DNA of 64,000 bases. It comes from Vulcanimicrobium sp035943995. GTDB taxonomy: Bacteria; Vulcanimicrobiota; Vulcanimicrobiia; Vulcanimicrobiales; Vulcanimicrobiaceae. The stretch is taken from NCBI GenBank assembly GCA_035943995.1, contig DASZBS010000110.1, positions 6,511 to 70,510 of the forward strand, read 5' to 3'. Made by a program: the position numbers and the translations under genes. This document shows positions 24,707 to 33,577 of the stretch, piece after piece. Positions within the stretch are counted from its first letter, which is position 1, and each line of letters starts with the position of its first letter. Under the pieces are notes generated by a model. That model did no database searches and had not been told where the DNA came from. It saw only the letters and a list, made by a program, of their open reading frames with translations.

Positions 24707-25488
24707 TGGCCGACGACCGCCGCGAGGCCATGCTCGAGTCCGTCGCGCTGTACGCGCTGGGCGTGCTGCCGCGCGACGAGGCCGCGTTCGCCGTAGCCTT
24801 CATCGCGAACGACGACGAGGCGCGCCGCGAGTACGAAGACCTGCGCGCGGCCGCCGACGCGATCGCGCACACCGCGCAAGAGCCGGTGGACTCCGCCACC
24901 TCGGCGCGCATGAAGGAACGCCTGCTCGCCCGCGTGCGGTCGGACGCCGCCGCCGGGACCGTGGTCCCGCGCCGTATCTCGCCCGCCTATCCCGCCTGGC
25001 TCTGGGGCACGGGCCTGGCTGCTGCGGCAGCGATCGTGTTCTCGCTGGTCACCGTCGTTTCGGACGTCAACGTGCGCGCGGACCTCGCGACCACGCAGCG
25101 CCGGGCGGCGAACCTGCAGACCCAACTGGCGCAAAACGAGCGCAGCTCGGCGCGCGACCGCCAGACGCTGGCCGACCTGGTCGCGCCGGACGCCAAGCGC
25201 TATCAGGTCGCCGACGGGTCGGTGGTGCTGCGCCAAAACCGGCTCTACTTCGCGCTGACCAAGCTGCCGCCGCCGCCCAAGGGCCACGTCTACCAGGCGT
25301 GGACGGCGCCGAAGGGCTCGACCGTGATGGCACCGGGGCCCACGTTCGTGCCGAACCCCGGCGGGGTCACGGTGGTCCCGCTGCCGGTCGACGCGACGCG
25401 AGTCGGGGTCGTGGCGGTCAGCGTCGAACCGGAGGGCGGAAGCAAAGCGCCCACGTCGACGCCGACCTTCGTCCGCCCGCTGACCTGA
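24703..25488 (+). CDS. RskA-type membrane anti-sigma factor
   Basis: A 261-residue partner of the preceding sigma factor. The cytoplasmic N-terminus (MLESVALYALGVLPRDEAAF) has the anti-sigma domain pattern of RskA relatives without a zinc-binding HxxxCxxC. One membrane segment follows at about 98-120 (AWLWGTGLAAAAAIVFSLVT), then a coiled region and an extracytoplasmic domain with LPPPPKGHVYQAWTAPKG, typical of PF10099. The start is GTG at 24703, overlapping the sigma stop, or the ATG at 24706. Regulated proteolysis of such proteins frees the sigma factor. Confidence 0.9.
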   Translation: MMADDRREAMLESVALYALGVLPRDEAAFAVAFIANDDEARREYEDLRAAADAIAHTAQEPVDSATSARMKERLLARVRSDAAAGTVVPRRISPAYPAWLWGTGLAAAAAIVFSLVTVVSDVNVRADLATTQRRAANLQTQLAQNERSSARDRQTLADLVAPDAKRYQVADGSVVLRQNRLYFALTKLPPPPKGHVYQAWTAPKGSTVMAPGPTFVPNPGGVTVVPLPVDATRVGVVAVSVEPEGGSKAPTSTPTFVRPLT

Positions 25489-25510
25489 CGCCCCTCCCGA
25501 ACGGAAGACC

Positions 25511-26332
25511 CTGCTCGAAAACGTCACCCGCGCCACGCGCCGCGACGCGATCGGCTACGCCGCGCGCCGCCCGTACGACAACGTCTTCCTCCAATGGGTG
25601 CTCGAGGGCGGCCACGGCCCCGGCGCGTCCGACGACCTCGTGCTCCACCGCGACCAGCGCGGCCGCGTGAACGGGCTCGTGTACTACGGCGCGCAGCTCG
25701 TGATCGCCGCCGACGACGACAGCGCGCTCGACGCGTTCGCGGTCGAGACGCGCAGGCACCGCGGGCTGCGCAGCTTCGTCGGGCCAAAAGACGCCGTCGA
25801 CGGGCTGTGGGCGCGCGTCCAGGGCTGGCACCCGCAGCCGGTGATGGTCCGCGACACGCAGCCGCTCTACGTCGTCGCGCCGGACGCGCTGCGCGCCCCC
25901 GGCCCGGACGACGGCGTGCGGCGCGCGCGCCCCGACGACGTCGAACTCGTGGTGGAGAACAGCGGGCGCATGATCCTGGGCGAGCTGGGCTACGATCCGC
26001 GCATGAACCGCGCGGGCTTCACCGCCGCGGTGCGGCGCGCGATCGCGAACGGTCTGTGGTGGGTGTACGTCGTCGACGGCGTGCTGCGCTTTCAGATCAA
26101 CGTCGGCCCGCGCAGCGCCGCGACCGCGCAGCTGCAAGGCGTGTGGACGCCGCCCGAGCAACGCGGCAAGGGCTACGCAACGTTCGCGCTCGGTGCGATC
26201 GCACGGCAGCTGCTCACCACGGAGGCGACGCTCTCGCTGTACGTCAACGGCTTCAACGCACCAGCGATCGCGCTCTACGAACGGCTCGGCTTCAGCCGCG
26301 CCGGCACGTTCGCGACGTACCTGTTTCCGTGA
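25511..26332 (+). CDS. GNAT-family N-acetyltransferase with N-terminal DUF4081-like domain
   Basis: A protein of about 273 residues with two GNAT-like halves. The N-terminal half (RRPYDNVFLQWVLEGGHG and on) resembles DUF4081; the C-terminal half has the acetyl-CoA motif GVWTPPEQRGKGYATFAL and a terminal NAPAIALYERLGFSRAGTFA. The first canonical start in frame is GTG at 25598, which would cut into the conserved N-terminal strand; the open frame extends upstream, and CTG at 25511 is the only plausible start between the anti-sigma stop and this point. The start is therefore uncertain. Its stop overlaps the next gene as GTGA. Confidence 0.78.
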   Translation: MLENVTRATRRDAIGYAARRPYDNVFLQWVLEGGHGPGASDDLVLHRDQRGRVNGLVYYGAQLVIAADDDSALDAFAVETRRHRGLRSFVGPKDAVDGLWARVQGWHPQPVMVRDTQPLYVVAPDALRAPGPDDGVRRARPDDVELVVENSGRMILGELGYDPRMNRAGFTAAVRRAIANGLWWVYVVDGVLRFQINVGPRSAATAQLQGVWTPPEQRGKGYATFALGAIARQLLTTEATLSLYVNGFNAPAIALYERLGFSRAGTFATYLFP

Positions 26333-27399
26333 GGCGCGATCGTCGCAGGCGCGGTTCCGCGCGCCTCGCGTTCGCGCTGGACGCTGTCGCGATCGTTCTC
26401 GCGTGGATCGCCGCGGCGGCGCCGCTGCCGCGCGCGTGGGTCGAGCACGCCTACGCGAACGGGCTGTTCGCCGCGCTGAACCGCGCGTTCGTGCCACTGA
26501 CGGATCGCGTCCCCTTCGCGGTGAGCGACGTGGAAGGCGCGGGCGTGCTGATCGCGGCGGTCGTGTGGTGGGTGCGCGCGATCCGGCGCGCGCCGCGCGG
26601 CCGCAAGCGGCGCACGGTGCTCACGCTCGTCGCGCACACCGCCGGCTTCGCCGCGCTCTTGATCGTGCTGTTCGAGCTGGTGTGGGGGATCGACTACCGC
26701 CGCGCGACCGTCACCGAACGCGTGCGGTACAGCGAGGCGCGCGTGACGAACGAAGCGGTCGCGCGCTTCAGCGAGCGCATCGTCGACACGCTCAACGCGA
26801 ACGTGGCCGCCGCGCACGCGGAGACGCTCGACCGCGAGAAGCTGCGCGCCGCGTTCGAGCCCGTGGTACAACGGCTGGGCGATGATTGGGACGTCGCGGT
26901 CGCGGTGCCCAAGACGACGGTGCTGCAGCCGTATTACGACGCGGCCGGCATCGGCGGGCAGTACTCGCCGTTCGGCTTCGAGACGCTGCTCAACGCGTCG
27001 TTCCTCCCGGTCGAAGCCCCGCGCGCAATCGCGCACGAGTGGGCGCACGTCGGCGGCTTCACCAACGAGGGCGACGCGAACTACATCGGCACGCTCGCGT
27101 GCCTGCGCTCGAACGATCCGCTGATCCGCTACTCCGGTGCGTACTGGACGTACGGCGAGCTGCCCGAGTCGGAGCGCCGCCGCCTGCGGCTCGACCCGCG
27201 CGTGATCGCCGACTTCCGCGCCGGCCGCGAGCGCTTCTTGCGCCACTACAAACCGCAGATCTTCGCCCTGCAATGGCGGTTCTACGACCGCTACCTGCGC
27301 AGCAGCGGCGTCGCAGGCGGCGTCGCATCGTACGGCCTCTTCTTGAAGCTGCTGGTGGGCACACAGCTGGACGATCAGGGGTTGCCGGTGGTGCGGTAG
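26329..27399 (+). CDS. DUF3810-type membrane zinc metallopeptidase-like protein
   Basis: A 356-residue protein with three hydrophobic N-terminal segments (to about residue 120) and a soluble domain. The zinc motif is IAHEWAHVGGFTNEGDANY: His-Glu-x-x-His with a downstream Glu in NEGDAN. This arrangement and the following tyrosine-rich region fit DUF3810, predicted membrane metallopeptidases of unknown substrate. The GTG start overlaps the GNAT stop, so the two are coupled. The active site probably faces the periplasm. A palindromic intergenic repeat follows directly. Confidence 0.8.
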   Translation: MRRDRRRRGSARLAFALDAVAIVLAWIAAAAPLPRAWVEHAYANGLFAALNRAFVPLTDRVPFAVSDVEGAGVLIAAVVWWVRAIRRAPRGRKRRTVLTLVAHTAGFAALLIVLFELVWGIDYRRATVTERVRYSEARVTNEAVARFSERIVDTLNANVAAAHAETLDREKLRAAFEPVVQRLGDDWDVAVAVPKTTVLQPYYDAAGIGGQYSPFGFETLLNASFLPVEAPRAIAHEWAHVGGFTNEGDANYIGTLACLRSNDPLIRYSGAYWTYGELPESERRRLRLDPRVIADFRAGRERFLRHYKPQIFALQWRFYDRYLRSSGVAGGVASYGLFLKLLVGTQLDDQGLPVVR

Positions 27400-27406
27400 G
27401 CCCATG

Positions 27407-27470
27407 TCACCCTGAGCCCGTCGAAGGGTGCGCCACGATCGTGGCACATGCTTCGACAAGCTCAGCATGA
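27407..27470. repeat. REP-like palindromic intergenic repeat
   Basis: An outer inverted repeat of 20 bases (27407-27426 and 27451-27470) matches at 16 positions around the core CTGAGC..GTCGAAG. Nested inside is a perfect 14-base palindrome, GCCACGATCGTGGC (27432-27445). The CTGAGC/GTCGAAG form resembles widespread intergenic REP-like repeats. It sits between convergent genes and could act as an mRNA-end stabiliser. No second copy was noticed in this window. Confidence 0.65.
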
Positions 27471-27483
27471 CCAAATGCGGACG

Positions 27484-28293
27484 CTACGAAAACGCGGGGG
27501 TCAGGCGGCGTGCGTTTTCCGTCGTGATCGCGTGCAGCGTCGCGTCGTCGAGGCCGAGCGCGCGCAGGCCGCGCAGCTCGCCGTCGTACGGGTACGGGAT
27601 GTTCGGGAAGTCGGTGCCGTACACGAGCTGGCGCGCGACGCGCTCGACGTCGGCCCGCGTGATCTGCGGCCGCATGGACGACATCGGTGCGAACGCCATC
27701 GTCGTGTCGAGGAACAGCCGTGGCTCGTGCCGCGCCAGCTCGATGTAGCGCTGCTGGTCCGGGATGCCGAAGTGCGCGACCACGATGCGCAGCGACGGAT
27801 GCGCTTCCAGCACGCGCGCGATGCGCGCCGGCGCATCGTTCGTCTCGTTCGCCCATGGGATGCGGCCCGCGTGCACGAGCACGAACCCGTCGTGCTCGGC
27901 CACTGCGTCGAGCGCGCCGGAGAGCCGCGGATCGTCGAGCTCGAAGCCTTGCACGTCCTCGTGTACCTTCACGCCCGCGCAGCCGGCGCGCAGCGCGTCG
28001 CGCATGTCGCCCGCCGGATCGGGGTCCTCGACGTGCACGGTGCCCAGCGGCACCGCTCCGTCGCCGAGCTCGCGCGCGGTGTCGGTGAGCCACGCGTTGA
28101 GGTCGCGCGCGATGCCCGGCTTGTGCGCGTAGGAGAAGAACGCGAACCGCTCGACGCCGTGCTCGTGCAGCACGCGCGCGACGTCCCGCGGTTCGGTCGG
28201 GTGCTCCAGCACCCATGGCGAATGCGTGGCGAACCAGCGCCGGATCGCGGCGAACAGCCGCGGCGGATGCAAGTGCGTGTGGACGTCGATCAC
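27484..28293 (-). CDS. Amidohydrolase family 2 (metal-dependent TIM-barrel hydrolase)
   Basis: A 269-residue enzyme of the PF04909 amidohydrolase group. The N-terminal metal motif is VIDVHTHLHP (HxH), with KVHEDVQGFELDD, the metal histidine in VLVHAGRIPW, IVVAHFGIPD and the late aspartate in LVYGTDFPNIPYP. These enzymes hydrolyse or decarboxylate small ring compounds. The GTG at 28293 was preferred because it begins exactly at the conserved strand; a GTG at 28362 would leave only eight bases before the divergent OsmC gene. The substrate is unknown. Confidence 0.85.
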   Translation of the reverse strand: MIDVHTHLHPPRLFAAIRRWFATHSPWVLEHPTEPRDVARVLHEHGVERFAFFSYAHKPGIARDLNAWLTDTARELGDGAVPLGTVHVEDPDPAGDMRDALRAGCAGVKVHEDVQGFELDDPRLSGALDAVAEHDGFVLVHAGRIPWANETNDAPARIARVLEAHPSLRIVVAHFGIPDQQRYIELARHEPRLFLDTTMAFAPMSSMRPQITRADVERVARQLVYGTDFPNIPYPYDGELRGLRALGLDDATLHAITTENARRLTPAFS

Positions 28294-28370
28294 ATCGCGC
28301 CAAGAGCGGATGCGTGCGGCGCGGGGTTGCAGCGCAACCGTTCGCACGCCGCGCGGAATCACGGGGCATC

Positions 28371-28814
28371 ATGCAAACTCCAACCGACGTCACGCGCACC
28401 GCATCGGTCCACTGGGAGGGCGACGTGTCTCGCGGCAAAGGCACCGTCACGGCCGAGAGTGGTTTCGTAACCGCGGACTACTCGTTCGGCACGCGCTTCA
28501 GCGGCGACCCGGGGACGAATCCCGAGGAGCTGCTGGCCGCGGCGCACGCCGCGTGCTTCACGATGGCGCTGAGCCTGGCGCTCACCCGCGACGGTCACCC
28601 GCCGACGACGATCGACACCAAGGCGGCCGTGTTGCTGCACCGCGACGACCAAGGCGTCACGATCCCGCGGATCAACCTCACGGCCACGGTCACGGCGCCG
28701 GGCGTCGATGCAGAAGAGTTCCAGCGGCTCGCCAAGGGCGCGAAGCAAAATTGCCCCGTCAGCCGAGCGCTCAATGCGGTCGAGATCGAGCTCGACGCGC
28801 AACTCAATCCTTAA
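28371..28814 (+). CDS. osmC: OsmC/Ohr family peroxiredoxin-like protein
   Basis: A 147-residue OsmC-family thiol peroxidase. The two reactive cysteines are in AAHAACFTMALS and KQNCPVSRAL, at the spacing typical of OsmC. GTNPEELLAAAHAACF is the characteristic motif around the first. The protein would reduce organic hydroperoxides with lipoyl or thioredoxin-type donors as a dimer in the cytoplasm. The ATG at 28371 starts directly before MQTPTDVTRTASVHWEGDVS, a normal OsmC N-terminus. It is followed 35 bases later by a fatty-acid desaturase, and lipid peroxides are a likely shared theme. Confidence 0.92.
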   Translation: MQTPTDVTRTASVHWEGDVSRGKGTVTAESGFVTADYSFGTRFSGDPGTNPEELLAAAHAACFTMALSLALTRDGHPPTTIDTKAAVLLHRDDQGVTIPRINLTATVTAPGVDAEEFQRLAKGAKQNCPVSRALNAVEIELDAQLNP

Positions 28815-28849
28815 CCTTTCGGTACGGTCGGGCCGCCAGGACAAAGCCC

Positions 28850-29746
28850 GTGAAGGTCGCACCTCCCACGGTCATGCAAATCGCCTCCGCCAAGCAGCGG
28901 CTTCCTCGTTGGACCACGTTCGCCGGCCTCGCCGTCGTGCATCTCGGCGCGCTGTGCGCTTTCATCCCGGGCACGTTCCACTGGAGCGCGCTGATCGTGA
29001 TGGTCGTGCTTTACTACACGACGGGTGCGTGGGGCATCTGCCTCGGCTATCATCGTCTGCTCACGCATCGCAGCCTCAAGCTGGCGAAGCCGCTCGAGTA
29101 TGCGGCGGCGATCCTCGGCACGTTGGCGCTGCAAGGCGGCCCGATCGACTGGATCGCGACGCATCGCGCGCACCATGCGCACACCGACAAGGACGGCGAT
29201 CCGCACGACATCCATCGCGGCCTCATGTGGAGCCATTTCGAATGGCTCTACAAGCCCAACGACGCGATGCTCTCGCCGGCCGAGCAGGTCCGGCTCGCGC
29301 CCGATCTGGCGAACGACAAGTTCTATCAGTTCCTCGAGAACTCGTACCTCTGGTGGACGGTCGCGCTCGCAGCCGTACTCTTCGCGGTCGGCGGCTGGTC
29401 GTGGCTGATCTGGGGCGTTTTCGTGCGCATCGTGATCACGTATCACATCACGTGGCTGGTCAACAGCGCCGCGCACCATAGCGGCTACCAGAGCTTCCGC
29501 ACCGGCGACAAGTCGACCAACAACTGGTGGGTCGCATTCCTGGCGTGGGGCGAAGGCTGGCACAACAACCACCATGCGTTCCCGTTCAGCGCGCGCCACG
29601 GACTGCGCTGGTTCGAGATCGACTTCACCTGGTGGACGATCAAGGTCCTCGCGTGGCTGAAGCTGGCGCGCGACGTCAAGCTGCCGACGCCGCAGATGAT
29701 GCAGCGCATGCAGTTGCAGCCGCAGACGCAGCGCGAACGCGCGTAG
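28850..29746 (+). CDS. Delta-9 acyl-CoA/acyl-lipid desaturase
   Basis: A 298-residue membrane di-iron desaturase. The three histidine boxes are present: GYHRLLTHRS, THRAHHAHTD and the C-terminal GWHNNHHAFPF. Hydrophobic pairs (AGLAVVHLGALCAFIPG, WTVALAAVLFAVGGWSWLIW) span the membrane. It introduces a double bond into saturated acyl chains using oxygen, so the organism can respire or at least tolerates oxygen. GTG at 28850 has AGGA eight bases upstream and is preferred to the ATG at 28874. It follows osmC in the same direction and is followed by the convergent tRNA-Sec gene. Confidence 0.93.
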   Translation: MKVAPPTVMQIASAKQRLPRWTTFAGLAVVHLGALCAFIPGTFHWSALIVMVVLYYTTGAWGICLGYHRLLTHRSLKLAKPLEYAAAILGTLALQGGPIDWIATHRAHHAHTDKDGDPHDIHRGLMWSHFEWLYKPNDAMLSPAEQVRLAPDLANDKFYQFLENSYLWWTVALAAVLFAVGGWSWLIWGVFVRIVITYHITWLVNSAAHHSGYQSFRTGDKSTNNWWVAFLAWGEGWHNNHHAFPFSARHGLRWFEIDFTWWTIKVLAWLKLARDVKLPTPQMMQRMQLQPQTQRERA

Positions 29747-29767
29747 CGCAACGGCCGCCACGGCGCG

Positions 29768-29861
29768 TGGCGGGAACGTGTCGGAATCGAACCGACCAGT
29801 CGCCTTGCGACGACCTCCACGGTTTTGAAGACCGGGCGGGCCACCAGACCCGTACGCTCCC
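29768..29861 (-). tRNA. selC: tRNA-Sec (anticodon UCA)
   Basis: A 94-base tRNA with the features that define tRNA-Sec: an eight-base acceptor stem (GGGAGCGT with ACGTTCCC), discriminator G, encoded CCA (29770-29768), a long D stem, a long variable arm with hairpin GTCGC-AAG-GCGAC, and a T arm around GGTTCGATTCC. The anticodon TCA is at 29828-29826 in the loop CTTCAAA. It decodes UGA as selenocysteine with SelA and SelB, both in this window about 25-30 kb away. An eight-base stem at 29755-29762/29766-29773 overlaps the 3' end and may aid termination. Confidence 0.96.
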
Positions 29862-29920
29862 ACGATGGGGAGACGTATCGCCTGAAAGGCTTTGGGCCTT
29901 CGGGTAGCATTAGCCTCCGG

Positions 29921-31327
29921 GTGGAAAAACTCTCGACGTTATTGGTCGGCCTGCTCCTTGCTGCGTCACCTACGGGCTCCGCTCCGCTTGGCGACCGGAT
30001 TACCGCCGCGGTCTCGAAGGTGATGCAGCGGCTGCCGGCCGGCGCCGCCGTGGGCGTGGTACGGAACGGACGGCTCGTCTACGCCAAGGGCTTCGGGCTG
30101 CGCGACGTCGCGGCACACAAGCCCGTCGACGCCGGCACGCAGTTCGAGATCGGTTCGGTAAGCAAGCAATTCACGGCAGCGGCGATCCTGCAGTTGAAGG
30201 AAGTCAAGAAACTCGCGCTCGATGACGCGCTCGCGAAGTATTTGCCGTCGTTTCCGCACGCGCGCGACGTGACACTGCGCCAGCTGCTCAACCAAGTCTC
30301 GGGTATGCCGGACTATTTCGACGTCAAAGGCGCCGAGACGATCTTCTCCTCGGCACCGGGCGGCATCGAAAAAGTCGCCGCTTACGCGAAGGGACCACTC
30401 CACTTCAAGCCGGGAACGCAGTGGCAGTACAGCAACACGAACTACTACGTTCTCGGTCGCGTGATCGAGATCGTCTCCCGCCGATCGTATCAGGCCTACG
30501 TGCGGGAGCAGCTGTTTGCTCCCGCCGGGATGTCGCATTCGGATTTCGTGAGCAACGAATCCAAGCTGAGCGATTTCGCGACCGGGTATTGGCGAGGGCC
30601 AGATCAGAAAGGCCGGACGCGCCCTGCGCCGCCGATCCTCGAATCGTGGGCCGGCGGCGCGGGGGCGATCGTCTCGACGGTCGGCGATGTAGCCGCCTGG
30701 GATACGGCGCTGGCGCGCGGCAAGATCGTGACCCGCGACGACTACGTCCTGATGTCCACACCGTTCAGGCTGAGCAACGGCGGGTCGACCGCCTATGGAA
30801 TGGGGCTGGGGATCGACGAACTGGACGGTCACGAGCGCGTGTGGCACAACGGTGAAACGAACGGAGCGGTGGCGATGAACGCGACGTATCCGCGCGACGA
30901 CGTCGCCATCATCGTCGTCGAAAACAGCCTCGGTGTCGATCCGAAGCAGATCGAAACCGCGGTCTTCGCGGCGATGTTTCCCGACGCCGCCGCGGCGGCG
31001 GACAAACCCGCCCAAAGCGAGGACCCGGCCGTGCGCGCTCACGTTCTGCACCTGATCGACGAGATGCTGCGCGGTTCGATACCGGCGGGCGAGATGTCGG
31101 CGCAGTTTCAGAAAATTGCGACGTACGACGTGCAAAAGCATATCGCGGAGCAACTCGCGCCGCTCGGAACACCGAAAGCAGTGATCTTCACGGGCAAGGG
31201 CGACAGGCCGGCCGCGGTGCGGTATACCTACCGCGTGCAGTTCGCGAGCCGGTCGATGACGCTCGTCTTCATCATCGACAAGAAGACGAACCTACTCGAC
31301 ACGATGGGAATCCGCAAGCCGGAGTAG
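29921..31327 (+). CDS. Secreted beta-lactamase-family serine hydrolase
   Basis: A 468-residue exported PF00144 protein. After the signal VEKLSTLLVGLLLAASPTGS come Ser79-x-x-Lys82 (SVSK), Tyr170-Ser-Asn and a late HNGETNGA in place of KTG. The C-terminal 110 residues, after the hydrolase domain, form an extra domain (AQFQKIATYDVQKHIAEQLA to the end) seen in esterase/peptidase members. The GTG start has no clear Shine-Dalgarno, but TAGCAT lies ten bases upstream, so a leaderless transcript is possible. It is divergent from selC by 59 bases. The substrate is unknown; it is similar in type, not sequence detail, to the enzyme at 14.4-15.7 kb. Confidence 0.88.
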   Translation: MEKLSTLLVGLLLAASPTGSAPLGDRITAAVSKVMQRLPAGAAVGVVRNGRLVYAKGFGLRDVAAHKPVDAGTQFEIGSVSKQFTAAAILQLKEVKKLALDDALAKYLPSFPHARDVTLRQLLNQVSGMPDYFDVKGAETIFSSAPGGIEKVAAYAKGPLHFKPGTQWQYSNTNYYVLGRVIEIVSRRSYQAYVREQLFAPAGMSHSDFVSNESKLSDFATGYWRGPDQKGRTRPAPPILESWAGGAGAIVSTVGDVAAWDTALARGKIVTRDDYVLMSTPFRLSNGGSTAYGMGLGIDELDGHERVWHNGETNGAVAMNATYPRDDVAIIVVENSLGVDPKQIETAVFAAMFPDAAAAADKPAQSEDPAVRAHVLHLIDEMLRGSIPAGEMSAQFQKIATYDVQKHIAEQLAPLGTPKAVIFTGKGDRPAAVRYTYRVQFASRSMTLVFIIDKKTNLLDTMGIRKPE

Positions 31328-31367
31328 GCCCCACGGATGTGGAATCGGGCTCGTGAAGGGAGGCCCG

Positions 31368-31466
31368 ATGGATCATCCCGGACATCTCTGGAGCATGGTG
31401 ACGGCCCTAGCGGCCGTCGTCACGACGGCATTCGCCATAGGAAAGTATTTCGGATCGCATCCGTGA
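31368..31466 (+). CDS. Small single-pass membrane protein, 32 aa
   Basis: A 32-codon frame, MDHPGHLWSMVTALAAVVTT then AFAIGKYFGSHP, with an excellent ribosome-binding site (GGGAGG, five bases before the ATG at 31368). One hydrophobic helix covers residues 9-25. It ends ten bases before the O-antigen-ligase-like gene and is probably co-transcribed with it. Function is unknown; such peptides often modulate a larger membrane partner. Confidence 0.5.
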   Translation: MDHPGHLWSMVTALAAVVTTAFAIGKYFGSHP

Positions 31467-31476
31467 CGCGCTTGCG

Positions 31477-33576
31477 GTGAAGCGCCTGCTGCGCGTCGCG
31501 CCTGCGGTGCTCGGAACCGCGTTCTTCCTCATCCCGCTGTTCCCGGCGTTCATCACGCTCACCACTGCGGGCGTTCCGGGCGTTTCGCTGCTGCCCAAGC
31601 CGCTTGCGCTCGCCCTTCTCGCGCTCGCCTGCGCGATCGCGGTGTACTTCGGGCTGGCGCTCGCGACGACGCGCGGCGAACGGGCGCCGACGCTGGTGCC
31701 GCTCGCGATGTTTCCCGCCGCCGCCGGCGTTGCGGCGCTGCTGGGTTTCGATGCGCGCGCGGGCGCACTTTTCATCGCGATCCTCGCGGCCGGTTTGATG
31801 TGGCACGTGATGATCTTGCGGTTCTTTCGCGCGCCGCACGTTGCAACGGCGATCTACGGATCGTTTCTCGCGTCGGGCGCGCTCGCTGCGGCTGTCGCCG
31901 TCGGGATGGTCTTGGCGAAAACGCCGGCCGGACTGTACACCGTCGGCCACGGGCGCGCGATCGGGACGTTCATCGTGCCGGGCGAGCTGGCGGGATATTT
32001 GATCATCTACCTTCCGTTCGCGTACGCGCTCGCGATCGGCGCGCCCCACCGTTTGCGCACGCTCGCGCGCGCCGGCCTGGTCCTCGGGGCCGCCGCGTTC
32101 GTGCTGACGTTCTCGCGCGCCGGGTGGGTGGGGATGGTCGCGGCGATTGCGTTTTTCGTCTTCATGCAGCAGGGACGGCGCGGCGCGCGGTATGCGATCG
32201 CCGTCGTCGGCGTCGCGATCGTCGTGCTGGGCTTCGTCTTCAACTCGCACCACGATCCGTCGGAGAACTTCACCCGCCTCTCGATCTGGCAAGCGGCGCT
32301 CGCCACGATCGCGCGTTTCCCGCTGACGGGGGTCGGGCCGTTCGAGTTCTCGACGGTGTACGGGCTGGTTCGCCTCCCCGACGCGGAGCCTGCCGCATTC
32401 CACGCGCACAGCTTCCTGCTGACGGTGGCTGCCGAAGCCGGGCTCGCCGGCGTGGCCGCGGTCGCGTTCGGCTGGTGGCGTTTCGTCGCTGTGTTTCGCG
32501 AGCGGTTGCGGCATGCGTCCGCACCGCCGGCGCTTGCGCTTGCAATCGCCGCTGGGCTGGTGGGAACGTGGGTGCAGGGCCTCATCGACATGGTGAGCGT
32601 CGTTTTGTTCGCGCTGTGGCTTCCGTTCATGGCGCTGGCGCTCGTCACCACGGATGCCGAAGCGAGCGCCGCGGCTCCGAAGGATGAACGCCCGGCGCAC
32701 GGGCGGCTTCCGCGCAGTGCGCGCGCGGCGATCGCCGTCGCACTTTGCATCGGCATCGCGATCGGCGGATTCGTGCAGCTCGGTTCCGACGCCGTGTTCG
32801 CCCGCGCCGCGGCGCCCGTCTCGCTCCCGGCACGTCTTCCGCCCGGCTTGGGTACGCGGATCTACGAAACGCTGGAACGTGTCGCGCCGCTCCCGTTCGT
32901 CGAAGCGATGCTCACCGACGACGCGCTCGCGCGCGGCGACCTGGCGGCGGCAGCGGCGCACGCAGCGCGCATGCCCGCCGGCACCCTGCGCAACGAAGAC
33001 GAAGCGCGCATCGCGCTCGCGCGCGGCCGGCACGACGAAGCGGTCCGGCGTTTCCTCGAAGCGGGCGACGACGCGGCGCTGCAAGCCGACGTCATGCAGT
33101 TGATGAACACCGGCCGCGGGCGCGAGGCGTACGCGCTCGAAGAACGCGTCCGGCAGCGGCTCGTCTCGTCGAAGACGCGCCCGAACGCCGTCGCCGACAG
33201 CTGGTGGCGACTCGGACGGCTGGCCGTGCGCATGCACGACCTGCCTGAAGCCGAGCGCGACTATGCTCGCGCCCGCGCGCTCGCGCCGTTCAATACGAAA
33301 TATCTCATCGAGTCCGGGATGCTCGCCCTGCAGCGGCATCGCGCCGACGCGGCGCACGCACTTTTCGCTCGCGCCGTCGAGATCGATCCCGCGAGCGCCG
33401 ACGCCGTCGCCGGGATGGGGCTCGCGGCACTCGACCGCGGCGACCGAACCGAGGCGGCGCACCTCGCCGAGCGCGCCGCCCACCTCAACGCGCGCGCGTC
33501 GCTCGCCCTGCGATTGCAGCGCCGCCTTCGCGAGAACCGTAGCGGCCTCGTTCCCGCGCCCGGCGAAACGCGGTGA
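31477..33576 (+). CDS. O-antigen ligase/polymerase-like membrane protein with TPR C-terminus
   Basis: A 699-residue protein with about twelve membrane segments to residue 430, including the Wzy/WaaL-type loop with FNSHHDPSENFTRLSIWQAA and FPLTGVGPFEF, followed by a helical C-terminal region with TPR-like repeats (WWRLGRLAVRMHDLPEAERD, SADAVAGMGLAALDRGDRTE). Such proteins polymerise or ligate surface glycans from lipid carriers. No glycosyltransferase or flippase genes are adjacent, so the glycan is unknown. The start is GTG at 31477. The next gene starts two bases after the stop. Confidence 0.82.
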   Translation: MKRLLRVAPAVLGTAFFLIPLFPAFITLTTAGVPGVSLLPKPLALALLALACAIAVYFGLALATTRGERAPTLVPLAMFPAAAGVAALLGFDARAGALFIAILAAGLMWHVMILRFFRAPHVATAIYGSFLASGALAAAVAVGMVLAKTPAGLYTVGHGRAIGTFIVPGELAGYLIIYLPFAYALAIGAPHRLRTLARAGLVLGAAAFVLTFSRAGWVGMVAAIAFFVFMQQGRRGARYAIAVVGVAIVVLGFVFNSHHDPSENFTRLSIWQAALATIARFPLTGVGPFEFSTVYGLVRLPDAEPAAFHAHSFLLTVAAEAGLAGVAAVAFGWWRFVAVFRERLRHASAPPALALAIAAGLVGTWVQGLIDMVSVVLFALWLPFMALALVTTDAEASAAAPKDERPAHGRLPRSARAAIAVALCIGIAIGGFVQLGSDAVFARAAAPVSLPARLPPGLGTRIYETLERVAPLPFVEAMLTDDALARGDLAAAAAHAARMPAGTLRNEDEARIALARGRHDEAVRRFLEAGDDAALQADVMQLMNTGRGREAYALEERVRQRLVSSKTRPNAVADSWWRLGRLAVRMHDLPEAERDYARARALAPFNTKYLIESGMLALQRHRADAAHALFARAVEIDPASADAVAGMGLAALDRGDRTEAAHLAERAAHLNARASLALRLQRRLRENRSGLVPAPGETR

Positions 33577-33577
33577 C

